In this document: piece by piece, positions 47,619 to 56,246 of the stretch
Numbering within the stretch: position 1 is the first letter of the stretch
How the letters are laid out: the number at the start of each line of letters is the position of its first letter
Source of the DNA: SCTM01 sp965279655
GTDB lineage: Bacteria > Pseudomonadota > Alphaproteobacteria > Rhodospirillales > Rhodospirillaceae
DNA: 64,000 nt
Direction: 5' to 3'
Assembly (NCBI GenBank): GCA_965279655.1
Contig: OZ257255.1
Coordinates: forward strand, 2,418,001-2,482,000
The notes under the pieces: generated by a model
What the model saw: the letters and a program-made list of their open reading frames with translations, nothing else
Database searches by the model: none
What the model was told of the DNA's origin: nothing
Position numbers and translations under genes: made by a program

Positions 47619-47870
47619 ATGGCGGACAATTCTGGCGACGGCGGTAACGGCGGCCTCTACTTCATCGTGGGCGGATTGGTCGTGATTGTCGGTCTGGGCA
47701 TGTTCCTGTTCTTCGGCGGAAGCGGCGGCAGCGGCACCAATTCGTCCGCGGGCGGCGCCTCGAGCAAGACCACGATCGAGCGTAGCACCACCACGACGAC
47801 GCCCCCGACGTTGGTCACACCGGGCCGCTCGAGCACGACGGAGACCACGACCCAAACCGAAAGCCGCTAG
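47619..47870 (+). CDS. small single-span membrane protein
   Basis: 83 residues from the ATG at 47619, which has GGGAG upstream; the in-frame Met at 47580 has no ribosome site and would lie next to the promoter start. A short Gly/Asp/Asn N-terminus, one membrane segment (LYFIVGGLVVIVGLGMFLFF) and a Ser/Thr/Gly-rich tail (STTTTTPPTLVTPGRSSTTE) of about 50 residues. Function unknown. The EcfG-type promoter upstream suggests stress induction; similar small membrane proteins are common in EcfG regulons. Confidence 0.75.
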   Translation: MADNSGDGGNGGLYFIVGGLVVIVGLGMFLFFGGSGGSGTNSSAGGASSKTTIERSTTTTTPPTLVTPGRSSTTETTTQTESR

Positions 47871-47889
47871 AGCTTTCTCCGCAGACTCA

Positions 47890-47915
47890 CACGCGCCGGT
47901 CGTGACCGGCGCGTG
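47890..47915 (+). terminator. perfect 11-bp hairpin after the small membrane gene
   Basis: CACGCGCCGGT (47890-47900), loop CGTG, ACCGGCGCGTG (47905-47915), 20 bases past the stop. The stem is perfect and very GC-rich, but no T-run follows, so intrinsic termination is likely but not certain. Confidence 0.6.
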
Positions 47916-48060
47916 ATGAGTCCCGAACACTGCTGCGCGCATCGCATCCAAGCGACGTGACCACGCGTCCCTTGGTCGGATGAAAGCTCTCGGCGTTCTA
48001 CGGTGGTAAGAATGATCCGCCGCTGTGGTTGCCGCTGTGGTTCACAAACTTGCCTACTAA

Positions 48061-49845
48061 CTAAAATGCCGCTTCGGCCAGCGACATCAACGGCGCGCTG
48101 CCGCTACGCATGACTGCATCGACCGCAGCGGTCTGCGGCAACACCCGCGACATGAAATAGCGGCCGACGTGCAGCTTGGTTTCATAGTAGGGATCGCCGG
48201 AATCCGTTTTCGCCGCAGCGACCGCGGCCATGCGCACCCACATCCACCCCAACACCGTCAGCGCGAACAGACGCAGGTACTCATTGGCGGCGGCGCCCCG
48301 CGCGTTAGGATCCGAGGCGGCGGCTTCGTTCAGCCACTGGGTCGCGCCTTTCAATCGCGCAACCGCATCCTCGAACGGCGCGACGAACTCGCGCAAGTCG
48401 TTGCGGCCCTTCAGACCCGCAAGGGACTGATCCACTTCCTTCAACCAGCCGGTGAACAGCCGCCCGCCCGCGATGCCGAGCTTGCGGCCCACCAGGTCGA
48501 GAGCCTGGATGCCGTTGGTGCCTTCGTAAATCGCGGTGATGCGGACGTCACGCACCAGCTGCTCCATGCCGTGTTCGCCGATGTAGCCGTGGCCGCCGAG
48601 AACCTGAAGGCAGCTGTTGGTGATGTCGGACCCAAAGTCGGTGCCGGACGCCTTGAGGATTGGCGTCATAAGGCCGGCCATATCGTCGGCGTGCTCGCGC
48701 ACTTTCGCATCCGGGTGCTTGTGGGAGATGTCGACCTGCAGATGCGCCCACACGCCGAGCGCACGCAGTGCCTCCGTGATGCTGCGCGCGTGCAGGAGTT
48801 TGTTGCGGATATCCGGATGCACGATGATCGGATCGGCCGCCTTGTCGGGACGCGCCGCGCCGGTGGCCGCGCGGCCCTGAATGCGATCCTTCGCGTAGGC
48901 CGCCGCGCTTTGATAGGCGGTCTCCGCCTGGCTGATGCCCTGGCCGCCGACGAACATGCGCTCCTTGTTCATCATGGTGAACATGCCCGCGAGACCCTTG
49001 TGCGGAGCACCAACCAGCCAGCCGGTGGCGCCGTCGAAGTTCATCACACACGTGACGGACGCTTTCATGCCCATCTTGTGTTCGATTGAGCCACACGCGA
49101 CCGCGTTGCGCTTGCCGGGTGCACCGTCGGCGTCCAGCAGGAATTTCGGAACCAGGAACATGGAAATGCCGCGGCTGCCTTCCGGCGCGTCCGGCAGGCG
49201 CGCGAGCACGAGATGCACGTGGTTCGCGGTCATGTCGTGTTCGCCGGCGGAGATGAAGATCTTCGTGCCGGTGACGGCGTAGCTGCCGTCGCCGTTCGGC
49301 ACCGCCTTCGTGCGCAAGAGCCCGAGATCGGAGCCGGCGTGGGATTCGGTCAGGCACATGGTGCCCTGCCACTCGCCGCTGACGAGCTTCGGCAGATAGC
49401 GCGCCTTCTGGTCATCGCTGCCGTGGGCAGAGAGCGCGAGGATCGTGCCCTGCGTCAAACCCGGATAGAGCCCGAACGAAAGATTGGCGGAGCCGACCAT
49501 TTCCGCGACCAGGTAGTCGACGGTTTCCGGCAGACCTTGTCCGCCGTAGTCGGGGCTCGCGGTCAGGCCGCACCAGCCGCCGTCGACGTATTGGCGATAG
49601 GCTTCCTTGAAGCCTTTCGGCGTAGTGACGTTACCGTCCTTGAAGGTGCAGCCCTCCTTGTCGCCGCTCTGATTGAGCGGCAAGAGCACGCCCTCGCACA
49701 GCTTGGCGCATTCCTCGAGCACCGCGTCCATCAGGTCCGGCGACACTTCTTCGTAGCCCGGCAGCGCGCTCAAGGTGTCGGCGGCATTGCACACGTCGTG
49801 CAGCACGAAGCGCATGTCGCGCAACGGAACGGTGTAGGTGGTCAT
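48061..49845 (-). CDS. acyl-CoA dehydrogenase (large, C-terminal-extension type)
   Basis: 594 residues; FAD enzyme oxidising acyl-CoA to enoyl-CoA. MCLTESHAGSDLGLLRTKA, KIFISAGEHDM, the QVLGGHGYIGEHGMEQLVRDVRI stretch and IYEGTNGIQALDLVGRKL are classic. The extra 150 residues at the end place it with the DmdC/long-form subgroup. Start ATG at 49845 (TTYTVPLRDMRFVLHD); the frame to 49881 is unsupported. Acyl chain preference is unknown. Downstream of the Anbu operon on the same strand, 88 bases apart, probably independent. Confidence 0.92.
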   Translation of the reverse strand: MTTYTVPLRDMRFVLHDVCNAADTLSALPGYEEVSPDLMDAVLEECAKLCEGVLLPLNQSGDKEGCTFKDGNVTTPKGFKEAYRQYVDGGWCGLTASPDYGGQGLPETVDYLVAEMVGSANLSFGLYPGLTQGTILALSAHGSDDQKARYLPKLVSGEWQGTMCLTESHAGSDLGLLRTKAVPNGDGSYAVTGTKIFISAGEHDMTANHVHLVLARLPDAPEGSRGISMFLVPKFLLDADGAPGKRNAVACGSIEHKMGMKASVTCVMNFDGATGWLVGAPHKGLAGMFTMMNKERMFVGGQGISQAETAYQSAAAYAKDRIQGRAATGAARPDKAADPIIVHPDIRNKLLHARSITEALRALGVWAHLQVDISHKHPDAKVREHADDMAGLMTPILKASGTDFGSDITNSCLQVLGGHGYIGEHGMEQLVRDVRITAIYEGTNGIQALDLVGRKLGIAGGRLFTGWLKEVDQSLAGLKGRNDLREFVAPFEDAVARLKGATQWLNEAAASDPNARGAAANEYLRLFALTVLGWMWVRMAAVAAAKTDSGDPYYETKLHVGRYFMSRVLPQTAAVDAVMRSGSAPLMSLAEAAF

Positions 49846-49933
49846 GTCTGCAAACCCCGGTTCAAGGGCGCCGCATTCCATCCCCGCGGCGCAGCCGAAA
49901 AATGAGCCGTTTGCAGAAGTCCGTCAACTCAGG

Positions 49934-50686
49934 CTAGCGCCCGGAAACGCCGGCATAGGGCGGCCGCGGAATCGCCTGATGCGTGGCGCGCAGCGCCTCC
50001 GACCACCGCTGGCGCAGATTGGAGAAGTACTCGTCGCCCTGTTCTATGCGGTAGGACAGTTCGATCTTCAGCGCATCCCGCGGCAGGATAGCCAGATCGA
50101 TCGGCAGCCCGACCGCCAGATTGGACCGCATGGTCGAATCCATCGAGATCAGCCCGATCTTCAGGGCCGCGTAGAGTTCGGTCTCGAAGGTGACGGCGCG
50201 GTCCAGGATGGGCTTTCCGTACTTGTGCTCGCCGATCTGCAGAAACGGGGTGTCGCTGGAGGCCTCGATGAAATTGCCGGCCGGGTAAATCAGGAACAGG
50301 CGCAGGCGGCGATCCTTCAGCTGGCCGCCCAGCAGGATCTGCGCGTCGAAGTGCGCGCCGTGGCGCTCCATGTTGTCGCCGTCCTGGTTGGAGACCGCGC
50401 GCATCGCGCGGCCCACCAATTGCGCAGCCTTGAACATGCTGGTGACGCCGAGAAGCGTTTCGACCTCGCCGGTCTCCGGATCTTTCAGGCCCTCGGTGAC
50501 CATGTTGACGACGGATTGCGTGACCGAGAGGTTCCCCGACACTGCCAGCGCCATCGCCGCTTCGCCCGGATGCTCGAACAAGTGGAGCTTGCGGAAGGTG
50601 TTGATGTTGTCGATCCCCGCGTTCGTACGGCTGTCGGAGATCATGACGAGCCCTTGCCGCACCAGCATCGCTACACAATAGGTCAC
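49934..50686 (-). CDS. Anbu-type proteasome-like peptidase, paralog 1
   Basis: 250-residue Ntn-fold peptidase of the Anbu (bacterial proteasome-related, COG3484) family. GTG start at 50686 with AAAGGAGG six bases upstream; removal of Met would expose Thr1 (TYCVAMLV). Asp17 (SDSRTNAG) and the Lys region (NTFRKLHLF) complete the expected site. Last of five genes in the Anbu operon. The paralog at 53963-54748 is clearly homologous throughout (for example GEHKYGKPILDRA and SMDSTMRSNLAVG are identical). Differences concentrate near the C-terminus. Anbu assembles as a ring or helix in studied cases; substrate unknown. Confidence 0.9.
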   Translation of the reverse strand: MTYCVAMLVRQGLVMISDSRTNAGIDNINTFRKLHLFEHPGEAAMALAVSGNLSVTQSVVNMVTEGLKDPETGEVETLLGVTSMFKAAQLVGRAMRAVSNQDGDNMERHGAHFDAQILLGGQLKDRRLRLFLIYPAGNFIEASSDTPFLQIGEHKYGKPILDRAVTFETELYAALKIGLISMDSTMRSNLAVGLPIDLAILPRDALKIELSYRIEQGDEYFSNLRQRWSEALRATHQAIPRPPYAGVSGR

Positions 50687-50703
50687 GCGGCGCCTCCTTT
50701 TAC

Positions 50704-51528
50704 TTATCCCTGCCGTTGCGACATGGCCTGCTCGACCTGCACGCTGACCGTCAGGTTCTCGCTCTCGCCCCCGAAGCGCGTGCCGCGCACCGGCGCGGCG
50801 CCGAGATAGTCGAGCCCCGCGCTGACGCGGACATGCGCATCGGTAATGCAGATGCCGTTGGCGGGATCGAACCCGACCCACCCCAGGCCACTGACATAAG
50901 CTTCCGCCCAGGCATGGCCGGCGGGCTGCTGCGTCGCGCCGTCGATGCGCCACAGGTGGCCGCCGACATAGCGCGCCGGAATATCGAGTTCCCGCGCGCA
51001 GACGACGAAGATGTGCGCCAAGTCCTGACAGACGCCGCGCTTCATCGCGAAGGATTCCGCCGCCGTGGTCGTGGTGGTGGTGATCGAGGTGTCGAACATG
51101 ACATCGCGATGGATCGCCGCCAGCAGCGCATGCAGCTGCTCGAGCGGCTCGGCGATTCCGCCAACGGCGGTGCGGGCGTAGTCGACGAGCACCGGGTTGG
51201 GCATGGTCAACGGCGTCTGGCGCAAATAGAGACGCACGGGGAAACGTTCGATGGCGTCGCGCACGATGCCGTTGGTGTCGGCGGTCTCCACTGTGCCTTC
51301 GAGCGTGATCGTGAGCGTATCGATCGGCCCCGTCAGCGAGATCATGTGGGTGATGTTGCCGAAGGAATCCTCGCCGGCGCGCAACACCGCGTCCTCGTCC
51401 ACCTCCAGCCGCCAGGCGCGGATGAATTGGCCTTCGTGATTGCGCGGTGTCATGCGCAGGACCTGCAGCACGGACTTGGCCGGCTCGTCGTAGGTGTAGC
51501 GCGTGCGATGGCGAACGTTGATCTGCAT
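50704..51528 (-). CDS. transglutaminase-like cysteine peptidase
   Basis: 274 residues. N-terminal beta domain (NVRHRTRYTYDEPAKSV) then the transglutaminase-core triad: Cys in KRGVCQDLAHIF, His in GHAWAEAYV and Asp in GFDPANG. Start ATG at 51528, one base after the alpha-E stop, so the genes are coupled. In the Anbu/ATP-grasp gene clusters described by comparative genomics, this member is thought to process peptides, not to crosslink proteins. Confidence 0.9.
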   Translation of the reverse strand: MQINVRHRTRYTYDEPAKSVLQVLRMTPRNHEGQFIRAWRLEVDEDAVLRAGEDSFGNITHMISLTGPIDTLTITLEGTVETADTNGIVRDAIERFPVRLYLRQTPLTMPNPVLVDYARTAVGGIAEPLEQLHALLAAIHRDVMFDTSITTTTTTAAESFAMKRGVCQDLAHIFVVCARELDIPARYVGGHLWRIDGATQQPAGHAWAEAYVSGLGWVGFDPANGICITDAHVRVSAGLDYLGAAPVRGTRFGGESENLTVSVQVEQAMSQRQG

Positions 51529-51529
51529 A

Positions 51530-52471
51530 TCAGGCCAAATACTGCGCGGTGATCTCGGCGCCGATACGGGCATTCTGCGCGATGAAATCGGTGATGAATT
51601 CATGCAGGCCCGTCTGGAAGATGCGCTCGATGCGTTCGTTGCTGAGTTTACGGTAGGCCGCATGTGCGGTGCGTTGTGCGGCGGCGCGGCGCCCCCCGGC
51701 GGCGCCCAGCAGGTCAAGGTTGGTGACAATCTCGCGGTAGCAGGCGGCAAGCGAGCGCGGCATCTGCTCCTTGAGGATCAGAAGATCGGCGACCAGCCAT
51801 GGCTGCAGGCTCTCGCGGTAGACCCAGTGATAGCTGGTGGCGGCCGACACCGCGCGCAGGATCGCGGTCCATTGGGTGTAGTCCACGCCGCCGCCGACGG
51901 TGGAATTCTCCGGCAGCAGGAAGTGGAACTTCACGTCGAGGATGCGCGCGGTGGAATCGGCGCGTTCGAGAAAGATGCCCAGGCGGGTGAACCAGAACGC
52001 GTCGTTGCGCAGCATGGTGCGATAGCCGCTGCCGTCGAAGCGCAAGGAGACCTCTTTCACCCATTCCAGGAAGCGCGGGATCTCCTCCATGGGGAACTTC
52101 TCGGGCCTGAACTCCTGCATCTCGAGCCAGGCGCCGTTGATGGTCTCCCACATCTCGGTCGTGAGCGCGGTGCGCACGGCTCGGGCGTTGAAGCGCGCGG
52201 TTTCCAGGCTCCGGCAGATCGACGATGGGTTGTCGCCGGAGAACGCCAGGAAATGCGTGACCGCCTCCGGCGTCGCCGCGTCGTGATGCTGCGCGAACGC
52301 CTCGGCGCAGCCGGCGGTAGCCAGCGCGCTCTCCCACTCGTTGCCATGACCGATGTAGCTGGTGGGCAGCGAAGCCAGGCGGTTGGCGGTCTCGAGGATG
52401 CGCGCCACGAAGTCGGCACGCTCGACGTAGCGCGAAAGCCAGAAGAGACTATCGGCGGTGCGACTCAGCAT
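51530..52471 (-). CDS. alpha-E domain protein (DUF403)
   Basis: 313 residues, helical. SRTADSLFWLSRYVERADFVARILE at the N-terminus and FWFTRLGIFLERADSTARILDVKFHFLLP are the duplicated alpha-E signature. Always found with circularly permuted ATP-grasp proteins; its biochemical part is unknown. It overlaps the ATP-grasp stop by seven bases. Confidence 0.92.
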   Translation of the reverse strand: MLSRTADSLFWLSRYVERADFVARILETANRLASLPTSYIGHGNEWESALATAGCAEAFAQHHDAATPEAVTHFLAFSGDNPSSICRSLETARFNARAVRTALTTEMWETINGAWLEMQEFRPEKFPMEEIPRFLEWVKEVSLRFDGSGYRTMLRNDAFWFTRLGIFLERADSTARILDVKFHFLLPENSTVGGGVDYTQWTAILRAVSAATSYHWVYRESLQPWLVADLLILKEQMPRSLAACYREIVTNLDLLGAAGGRRAAAQRTAHAAYRKLSNERIERIFQTGLHEFITDFIAQNARIGAEITAQYLA

Positions 52472-53874
52472 TCCACCACCCAGGTGTCCTTGGTACCGCC
52501 GCCCTGGCTTGAATTCACCACCAGCGATCCCTCGCGCAGGGCAACGCGCGTCAATCCGCCGGGGACGGTGCGGATACCATCCGCGCCGGTGAGCACGAAC
52601 GGCCGCAGATCGACGTGGCGCGGCGCGATGCCGTTCTCGACGTAGGCGGGACAGGTCGAGAGCGACAACGTCGGCTGCGCGATATAGCGCTCCGGATGTG
52701 CACGGAGCTGTACGGCGAAGTCTTCGATCTGCGCCCGCGTCGCATGGGGGCCGACGAGCATGCCGTAGCCGCCCGACCCGTCGACGCGCTTGACCACGAG
52801 TTCCGGCAGATGATCGAGCACATAGGCAAGGCCTTCACGCTCCCGGCAACGCCACGTCGGAACGGTCTTGAGGATCGGCTCCTCACCGAGGAGGAAGCGG
52901 ATCACCTCCGGCATGTAGGAATAGATGTCCTTGTCGTCCGCCGCGCCGGTGCCGATGGCGTTGGCGAGCGTGACGTTGCCCGCCACGTAAGCGCTGAACA
53001 GACCCGACACGCCGAGCATGGAATCGGGCTGGAACACCAAGGGATCGATGAAGTCGTCGTCGATGCGCCGGTAAATCACGTCGACGCGGCGCGGACCTTC
53101 GGTGGTGCGCATGTAGACCACGTCGTCGCGCACAAACAGGTCGCGGCCCTCGACCAACTCGACGCCCATGCGGTCGGCGAGGAACGAATGCTCGTAGTAG
53201 GCGGAATTGAATTGGCCCGGCGTAAGCAGAACGACTGTGGGCGCCGTGCCCCCGCGCGGCGCGACCGAGCGCAACGCGGCCAGGAGCTCGTTGGCGTAGT
53301 TTTCGATCGGCGCGACGCGGTGCGCGGCGAACAGCTCCGGCATCAGGCGCATGGAGATCTCACGCCCGCCCAGCATGTAGGAGACGCCCGACGGCGTGCG
53401 CGCGTTGTCCTCGAGCACGTAGAAGTCGTCGGCGTCGATGCGCACTACGTCGATGCCGGCGACATGAACGTACACGCCATGGGGGACGCGGAAGCCCACC
53501 ATCTCCGGCCGGAACGCGGGATTGCGCCACACGAGGTCTTCCGGCACGACGCCGGCCCGCAGCGTTTCCTGCGCGCCGTAGATGTCGGCGAGATACAGAT
53601 TCAGCGCGCGTACCCGCTGCTCGAGACCGCTGGCGAGGCGCGTCCATTCCGCGCTCGACAGAACGCGCGGCACGATGTCGTGCGGAATGATGCGCTCTTC
53701 GCCCTGGGCGTCGCCGTAGACCGCGAAAGTAATGCCGCCGCGGCGATAGAACAGTTCCGCCTCGGCGCGCCGCCGCGCGAGCTGATCGGGGGAGACGGCG
53801 TCGAGCCACCGCGCTACGCCTGCGTATGGCAGGCGCACCCCTCCGTCGTCACCGCGCATCTCGTCGAAGGCCAT
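52465..53874 (-). CDS. circularly permuted ATP-grasp protein (DUF404/DUF407)
   Basis: 469 residues. VARWLDAVSPDQLARRRAEAELFYRRGGITF opens the permuted fold; VKRVDGSGGYGMLVGPHA is the nucleotide-binding loop and SSQGGGTKDTWVV the C-terminus. Predicted to form peptide or amide bonds with ATP. Strong ribosome site GGGGGAG ahead of the ATG. Second gene of the operon, after Anbu paralog 2 and a hairpin/T-run. With alpha-E and transglutaminase it forms the conserved set described for Anbu neighbourhoods. Confidence 0.92.
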   Translation of the reverse strand: MAFDEMRGDDGGVRLPYAGVARWLDAVSPDQLARRRAEAELFYRRGGITFAVYGDAQGEERIIPHDIVPRVLSSAEWTRLASGLEQRVRALNLYLADIYGAQETLRAGVVPEDLVWRNPAFRPEMVGFRVPHGVYVHVAGIDVVRIDADDFYVLEDNARTPSGVSYMLGGREISMRLMPELFAAHRVAPIENYANELLAALRSVAPRGGTAPTVVLLTPGQFNSAYYEHSFLADRMGVELVEGRDLFVRDDVVYMRTTEGPRRVDVIYRRIDDDFIDPLVFQPDSMLGVSGLFSAYVAGNVTLANAIGTGAADDKDIYSYMPEVIRFLLGEEPILKTVPTWRCREREGLAYVLDHLPELVVKRVDGSGGYGMLVGPHATRAQIEDFAVQLRAHPERYIAQPTLSLSTCPAYVENGIAPRHVDLRPFVLTGADGIRTVPGGLTRVALREGSLVVNSSQGGGTKDTWVVEC

Positions 53875-53939
53875 GCTTCGACTCCCCCTCTGTAGAGTCG
53901 ATTCATGACGCGCCGAGCACTATCTGCTCAAGATAAAAG

Positions 53940-53970
53940 CAAAAAAATATCGCGCTTAAATTTTAGGCGC
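53940..53970 (-). terminator. hairpin plus T-run after Anbu paralog 2
   Basis: On the minus strand GCGC-C-TAAA (53970 side) pairs with TTTA-A-GCGC with one mismatch and a one-base loop. It is followed by GATATTTTTTT. It overlaps the stop codon of the peptidase gene. Such an intrinsic terminator inside the operon would lower expression of the four downstream genes relative to paralog 2. Confidence 0.5.
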
Positions 53971-54748
53971 TTCGTGACCGCGGATTAAGCGGTTCAACCT
54001 TAGCGCTCTGACGCCCGTAGGGCGGCGCCGGAATGGCTTGGTGCGTGGCCCGCAGGGCCTCGGACCAACGCCGCCGCAGGTCCTCAAAGTAGGGCTCCCC
54101 CGCCTCGATCCGGTTGGCAAGTTCGAGTTGGAGGGTACTGCGGCGCTGGATCATGCAATCGATCGGCGGGCCAACGGCAAGATTGGAGCGCATGGTCGAA
54201 TCCATGGAGATGAGGCCGATCTTGAGCGCCTCATAGAGTTCGGTGTCGTAGGTGATGGCGCGGTCGAGGATCGGCTTGCCGTACTTATGTTCGCCGATTT
54301 GCAGGAACGGCGTATCGCTCGACGCTTCGATGAAATTGCCGGCCGAATACACCATGAACAGCCGCATGCGGCGATCGCCCACTTCGCCGCCGACCAGGAT
54401 CGAGGCATCGAACCGGCCGCCGTGTTTCTCCAGACTTTCGCCGTCCAGGCGGTACACCTCGCGCATCGCACGGCCGACCAGCTGGGCGGCCTTGAACATG
54501 GTGGGCGCGCGCAGGAGCGTCTCCACTTCGCCGGTCTCCGGGTTCGGCAAGCCCTCGGTCATCATGCTGACGACCGATTGGGTGATCGACAGGTTGCCCG
54601 ATGTCGCGAGCGTGATGACGGCTTCGCCCGGCTTCTCGAAGACGTGCAGCTTGCGGAACGAGTTGATGTTGTCGATGCCCGCATTGGTGCGGGAATCGCC
54701 GATCATCACCAAACCGTCGCGCAGACACAGACCGACGCAATACGTCAT
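53963..54748 (-). CDS. Anbu-type proteasome-like peptidase, paralog 2
   Basis: 261 residues, first gene of the operon. After Met removal the N-terminal Thr (TYCVGLCLRDGLVMIGDSRT) is available, with Asp17 and Lys in SFRKLHVF. Very similar to paralog 1 across its whole length but with a longer, basic C-terminus (RQSAKVEPLNPRSRS). Two Anbu genes in one operon could form mixed rings or serve two states. The start has AGGA eight bases upstream and a plausible promoter further up. Confidence 0.9.
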   Translation of the reverse strand: MTYCVGLCLRDGLVMIGDSRTNAGIDNINSFRKLHVFEKPGEAVITLATSGNLSITQSVVSMMTEGLPNPETGEVETLLRAPTMFKAAQLVGRAMREVYRLDGESLEKHGGRFDASILVGGEVGDRRMRLFMVYSAGNFIEASSDTPFLQIGEHKYGKPILDRAITYDTELYEALKIGLISMDSTMRSNLAVGPPIDCMIQRRSTLQLELANRIEAGEPYFEDLRRRWSEALRATHQAIPAPPYGRQSAKVEPLNPRSRSA

Positions 54749-54793
54749 CGCAAGATCCTAAGGGCGCGCCCACAAGCGCAACGTGGATATTTG

Positions 54794-54821
54794 ATTGTAA
54801 CGGCGTGGGCCCGACAGTCGA
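54794..54821 (-). promoter_or_regulatory. candidate sigma-70 promoter of the Anbu operon
   Basis: On the minus strand TCGACT (54821-54816) and TACAAT (54799-54794) are 16 bases apart, about 45 bases before the Anbu paralog 2 start. The -10 is a good match; the -35 has four of six consensus bases. The divergent amidase gene begins 17 bases from the -35 box. Confidence 0.45.
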
Positions 54822-54837
54822 TCCCATAACATGAGCC

Positions 54838-55590
54838 GTGGTAGCTTGTGACGTGACCCAGACCACACTTTCACTTGTCCACACGCATCAATCGCCGAAT
54901 AGCGGGGCTCGCTTGCCCGTGGAGGGCCACGTAGGGGTGCGCCACCTCGTTTTTCATTACACCGGCATGGAGACCGGACCCGCGGCGTTGGCACGGCTTT
55001 GCGATGCCGCGGCGGAAGTCAGCGCCCATTACCTGATCGAAGAGGATGGACGGATCTTTGCCCTGGTGGATGAGGATCGCCGCGCCTGGCACGCGGGCCG
55101 CGCGTTCTGGCGCGGGACGCGCGACATCAACAGCACCTCGATCGGCATCGAGTTGGTGAATCCGGGCCATACCTTCGGCTATCGCGCATTCCCGCAGGCA
55201 CAGGTCGACGCGCTGATCGCGCTGTCGCGGGAGATCCTGGCGCGCCACCCGATCGCCGCGCACGACGTGGTGGGACACTCGGACATCGCCCCCGGGCGCA
55301 AGCAGGACCCCGGTGAACTGTTCCCGTGGGCCGTGCTCGCCAAAGCCCGCATCGGCTTCTGGCCCATGGCCGGCGGTGGCACCGTTGAAAGCCCGTGGCG
55401 GGCGCTTTCCGCCATTGGATACGCGGTTCCTGACGATGCCGGGGGCGACATGCTCGACCCACTGACCGGCGCGAAGGATGTGATTACCGCATTCCAGCAG
55501 CGGTTCCGGCCCGCGCGCGCCGATGGACTGCTCGATTCCGAAACCGAAAGCTTGATCGCCGCTGTTGCGGCCCAAATCCCCGCCGCTTGA
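54838..55590 (+). CDS. N-acetylmuramoyl-L-alanine amidase (AmpD/amidase_2 type)
   Basis: 250 residues. Zinc ligands fit VFHYTGM, VVGHSDIAPGRKQDPG and the catalytic Glu region; INSTSIGIELVNPGH and HAGRAFWRG are typical of the AmpD branch. A C-terminal peptidoglycan-binding-like segment (PLTGAKDVITAFQQRFRP) follows. No signal peptide is seen, so it may act on imported muropeptides in the cytoplasm. GTG start at 54838, with another GTG at 54853; neither has a good ribosome site. rnpB follows immediately. Confidence 0.88.
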   Translation: MVACDVTQTTLSLVHTHQSPNSGARLPVEGHVGVRHLVFHYTGMETGPAALARLCDAAAEVSAHYLIEEDGRIFALVDEDRRAWHAGRAFWRGTRDINSTSIGIELVNPGHTFGYRAFPQAQVDALIALSREILARHPIAAHDVVGHSDIAPGRKQDPGELFPWAVLAKARIGFWPMAGGGTVESPWRALSAIGYAVPDDAGGDMLDPLTGAKDVITAFQQRFRPARADGLLDSETESLIAAVAAQIPAA

Positions 55591-55620
55591 CCCCAGTGCC
55601 CCGGGCGACCATGGTCCGCC

Positions 55621-56009
55621 GGCCAGATGGTTGGATGACCGCGGTGTCGGCTTGCCGGCATCGAGGAAAGTCCGGGCTCCATGAAGATAAGGTGCCGGAT
55701 AACGTCCGGCGGGGGCGACCCCAGGGAAAGTGCCACAGAAAACAAACCGCCTGGGCTTCGGCCCCGGTAAGGGTGAAAAGGTGCGGTAAGAGCGCACCGC
55801 GCTTCCGGTAACGGCGGCGGCAGGGCAAACCCCACCTGGAGCAAGACCAAATAGGGACGGCCGTCCGGGGGTTCGCCTGCCGGAAGACGTGTCTTCACGT
55901 CGTCGTCCGGGTCGGTCGCGTGAGGCGCGGGGTAACCCGCGTCCCAGAGGAATGGTCATCCAGCTGTGTTCGCACAGTGGACAAAACCCGGCTTACAGAC
56001 CATCTGGCA
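55621..56009 (+). ncRNA. rnpB: RNase P RNA (bacterial type A)
   Basis: Catalytic RNA for tRNA 5' maturation. Conserved blocks in order: GAGGAAAGTCCGGGCTCC (CR I), ACAGAAAACAAACCGC, GGTAAGGGTGAAAAGG, GGTAAGAGCGCACCGC, GGGCAAACCCC, and the closing ACAAAACCCGGCTTACAGACC. P1 is a perfect 10-bp helix: GCCAGATGGT (55622-55631) with ACCATCTGGC (55999-56008). The region to mraZ (56010-56246) has a TTTTTGGG/CCCAAAAA hairpin at about 56114-56136. Ends are set from P1. Confidence 0.95.
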
Positions 56010-56146
56010 TCTTTTCCCGTCGGCCCCTAGGGCCCCGCACCCCCCTACTCTACCACTGCTTGAATCACACTTAGCGGACCGGGCTGTCGCCAACAGCCTG
56101 TGACCGCTGGCTTTTTTGGGATGGCGGCCCCAAAAATGGTTAACGG

Positions 56147-56172
56147 TCCCATTGACACCCATAAAATCCCAT
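56147..56172 (-). promoter_or_regulatory. MraZ operator: three TGGG boxes
   Basis: On the minus strand the motif TGGG(A/T) occurs three times at exact 10-base spacing (CCCA on the plus strand at 56048+100, that is 56148-56151, 56158-56161 and 56168-56171). This TGGGN-N5 array is the binding site of MraZ, the repressor of its own dcw operon. It lies over the -35 and spacer of the adjoining promoter, so binding would block polymerase. Confidence 0.85.
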
Positions 56173-56180
56173 GAGATACC
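56152..56180 (+). promoter_or_regulatory. sigma-70-type promoter of the mraZ/dcw cluster
   Basis: Perfect -35 TTGACA (56152-56157), 17-base spacer and -10-like GATACC (56175-56180). Transcription would start near 56187, giving a 60-base leader before the GTG of mraZ. The MraZ boxes overlap it. Confidence 0.7.
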
Positions 56181-56246
56181 ATTGGCAGGTCGGTTAACGC
56201 CGGCGGCGATCCATTGCGTCTGGGCGGACGCGATCGAGGGGCCAGG

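Noticed and set aside
56114..56136. TTTTTGGG/CCCAAAAA hairpin as the rnpB terminator
   Set aside because: The stem is short, lies over 100 bases past rnpB and is not followed by a T-run; mentioned only in the rnpB entry.
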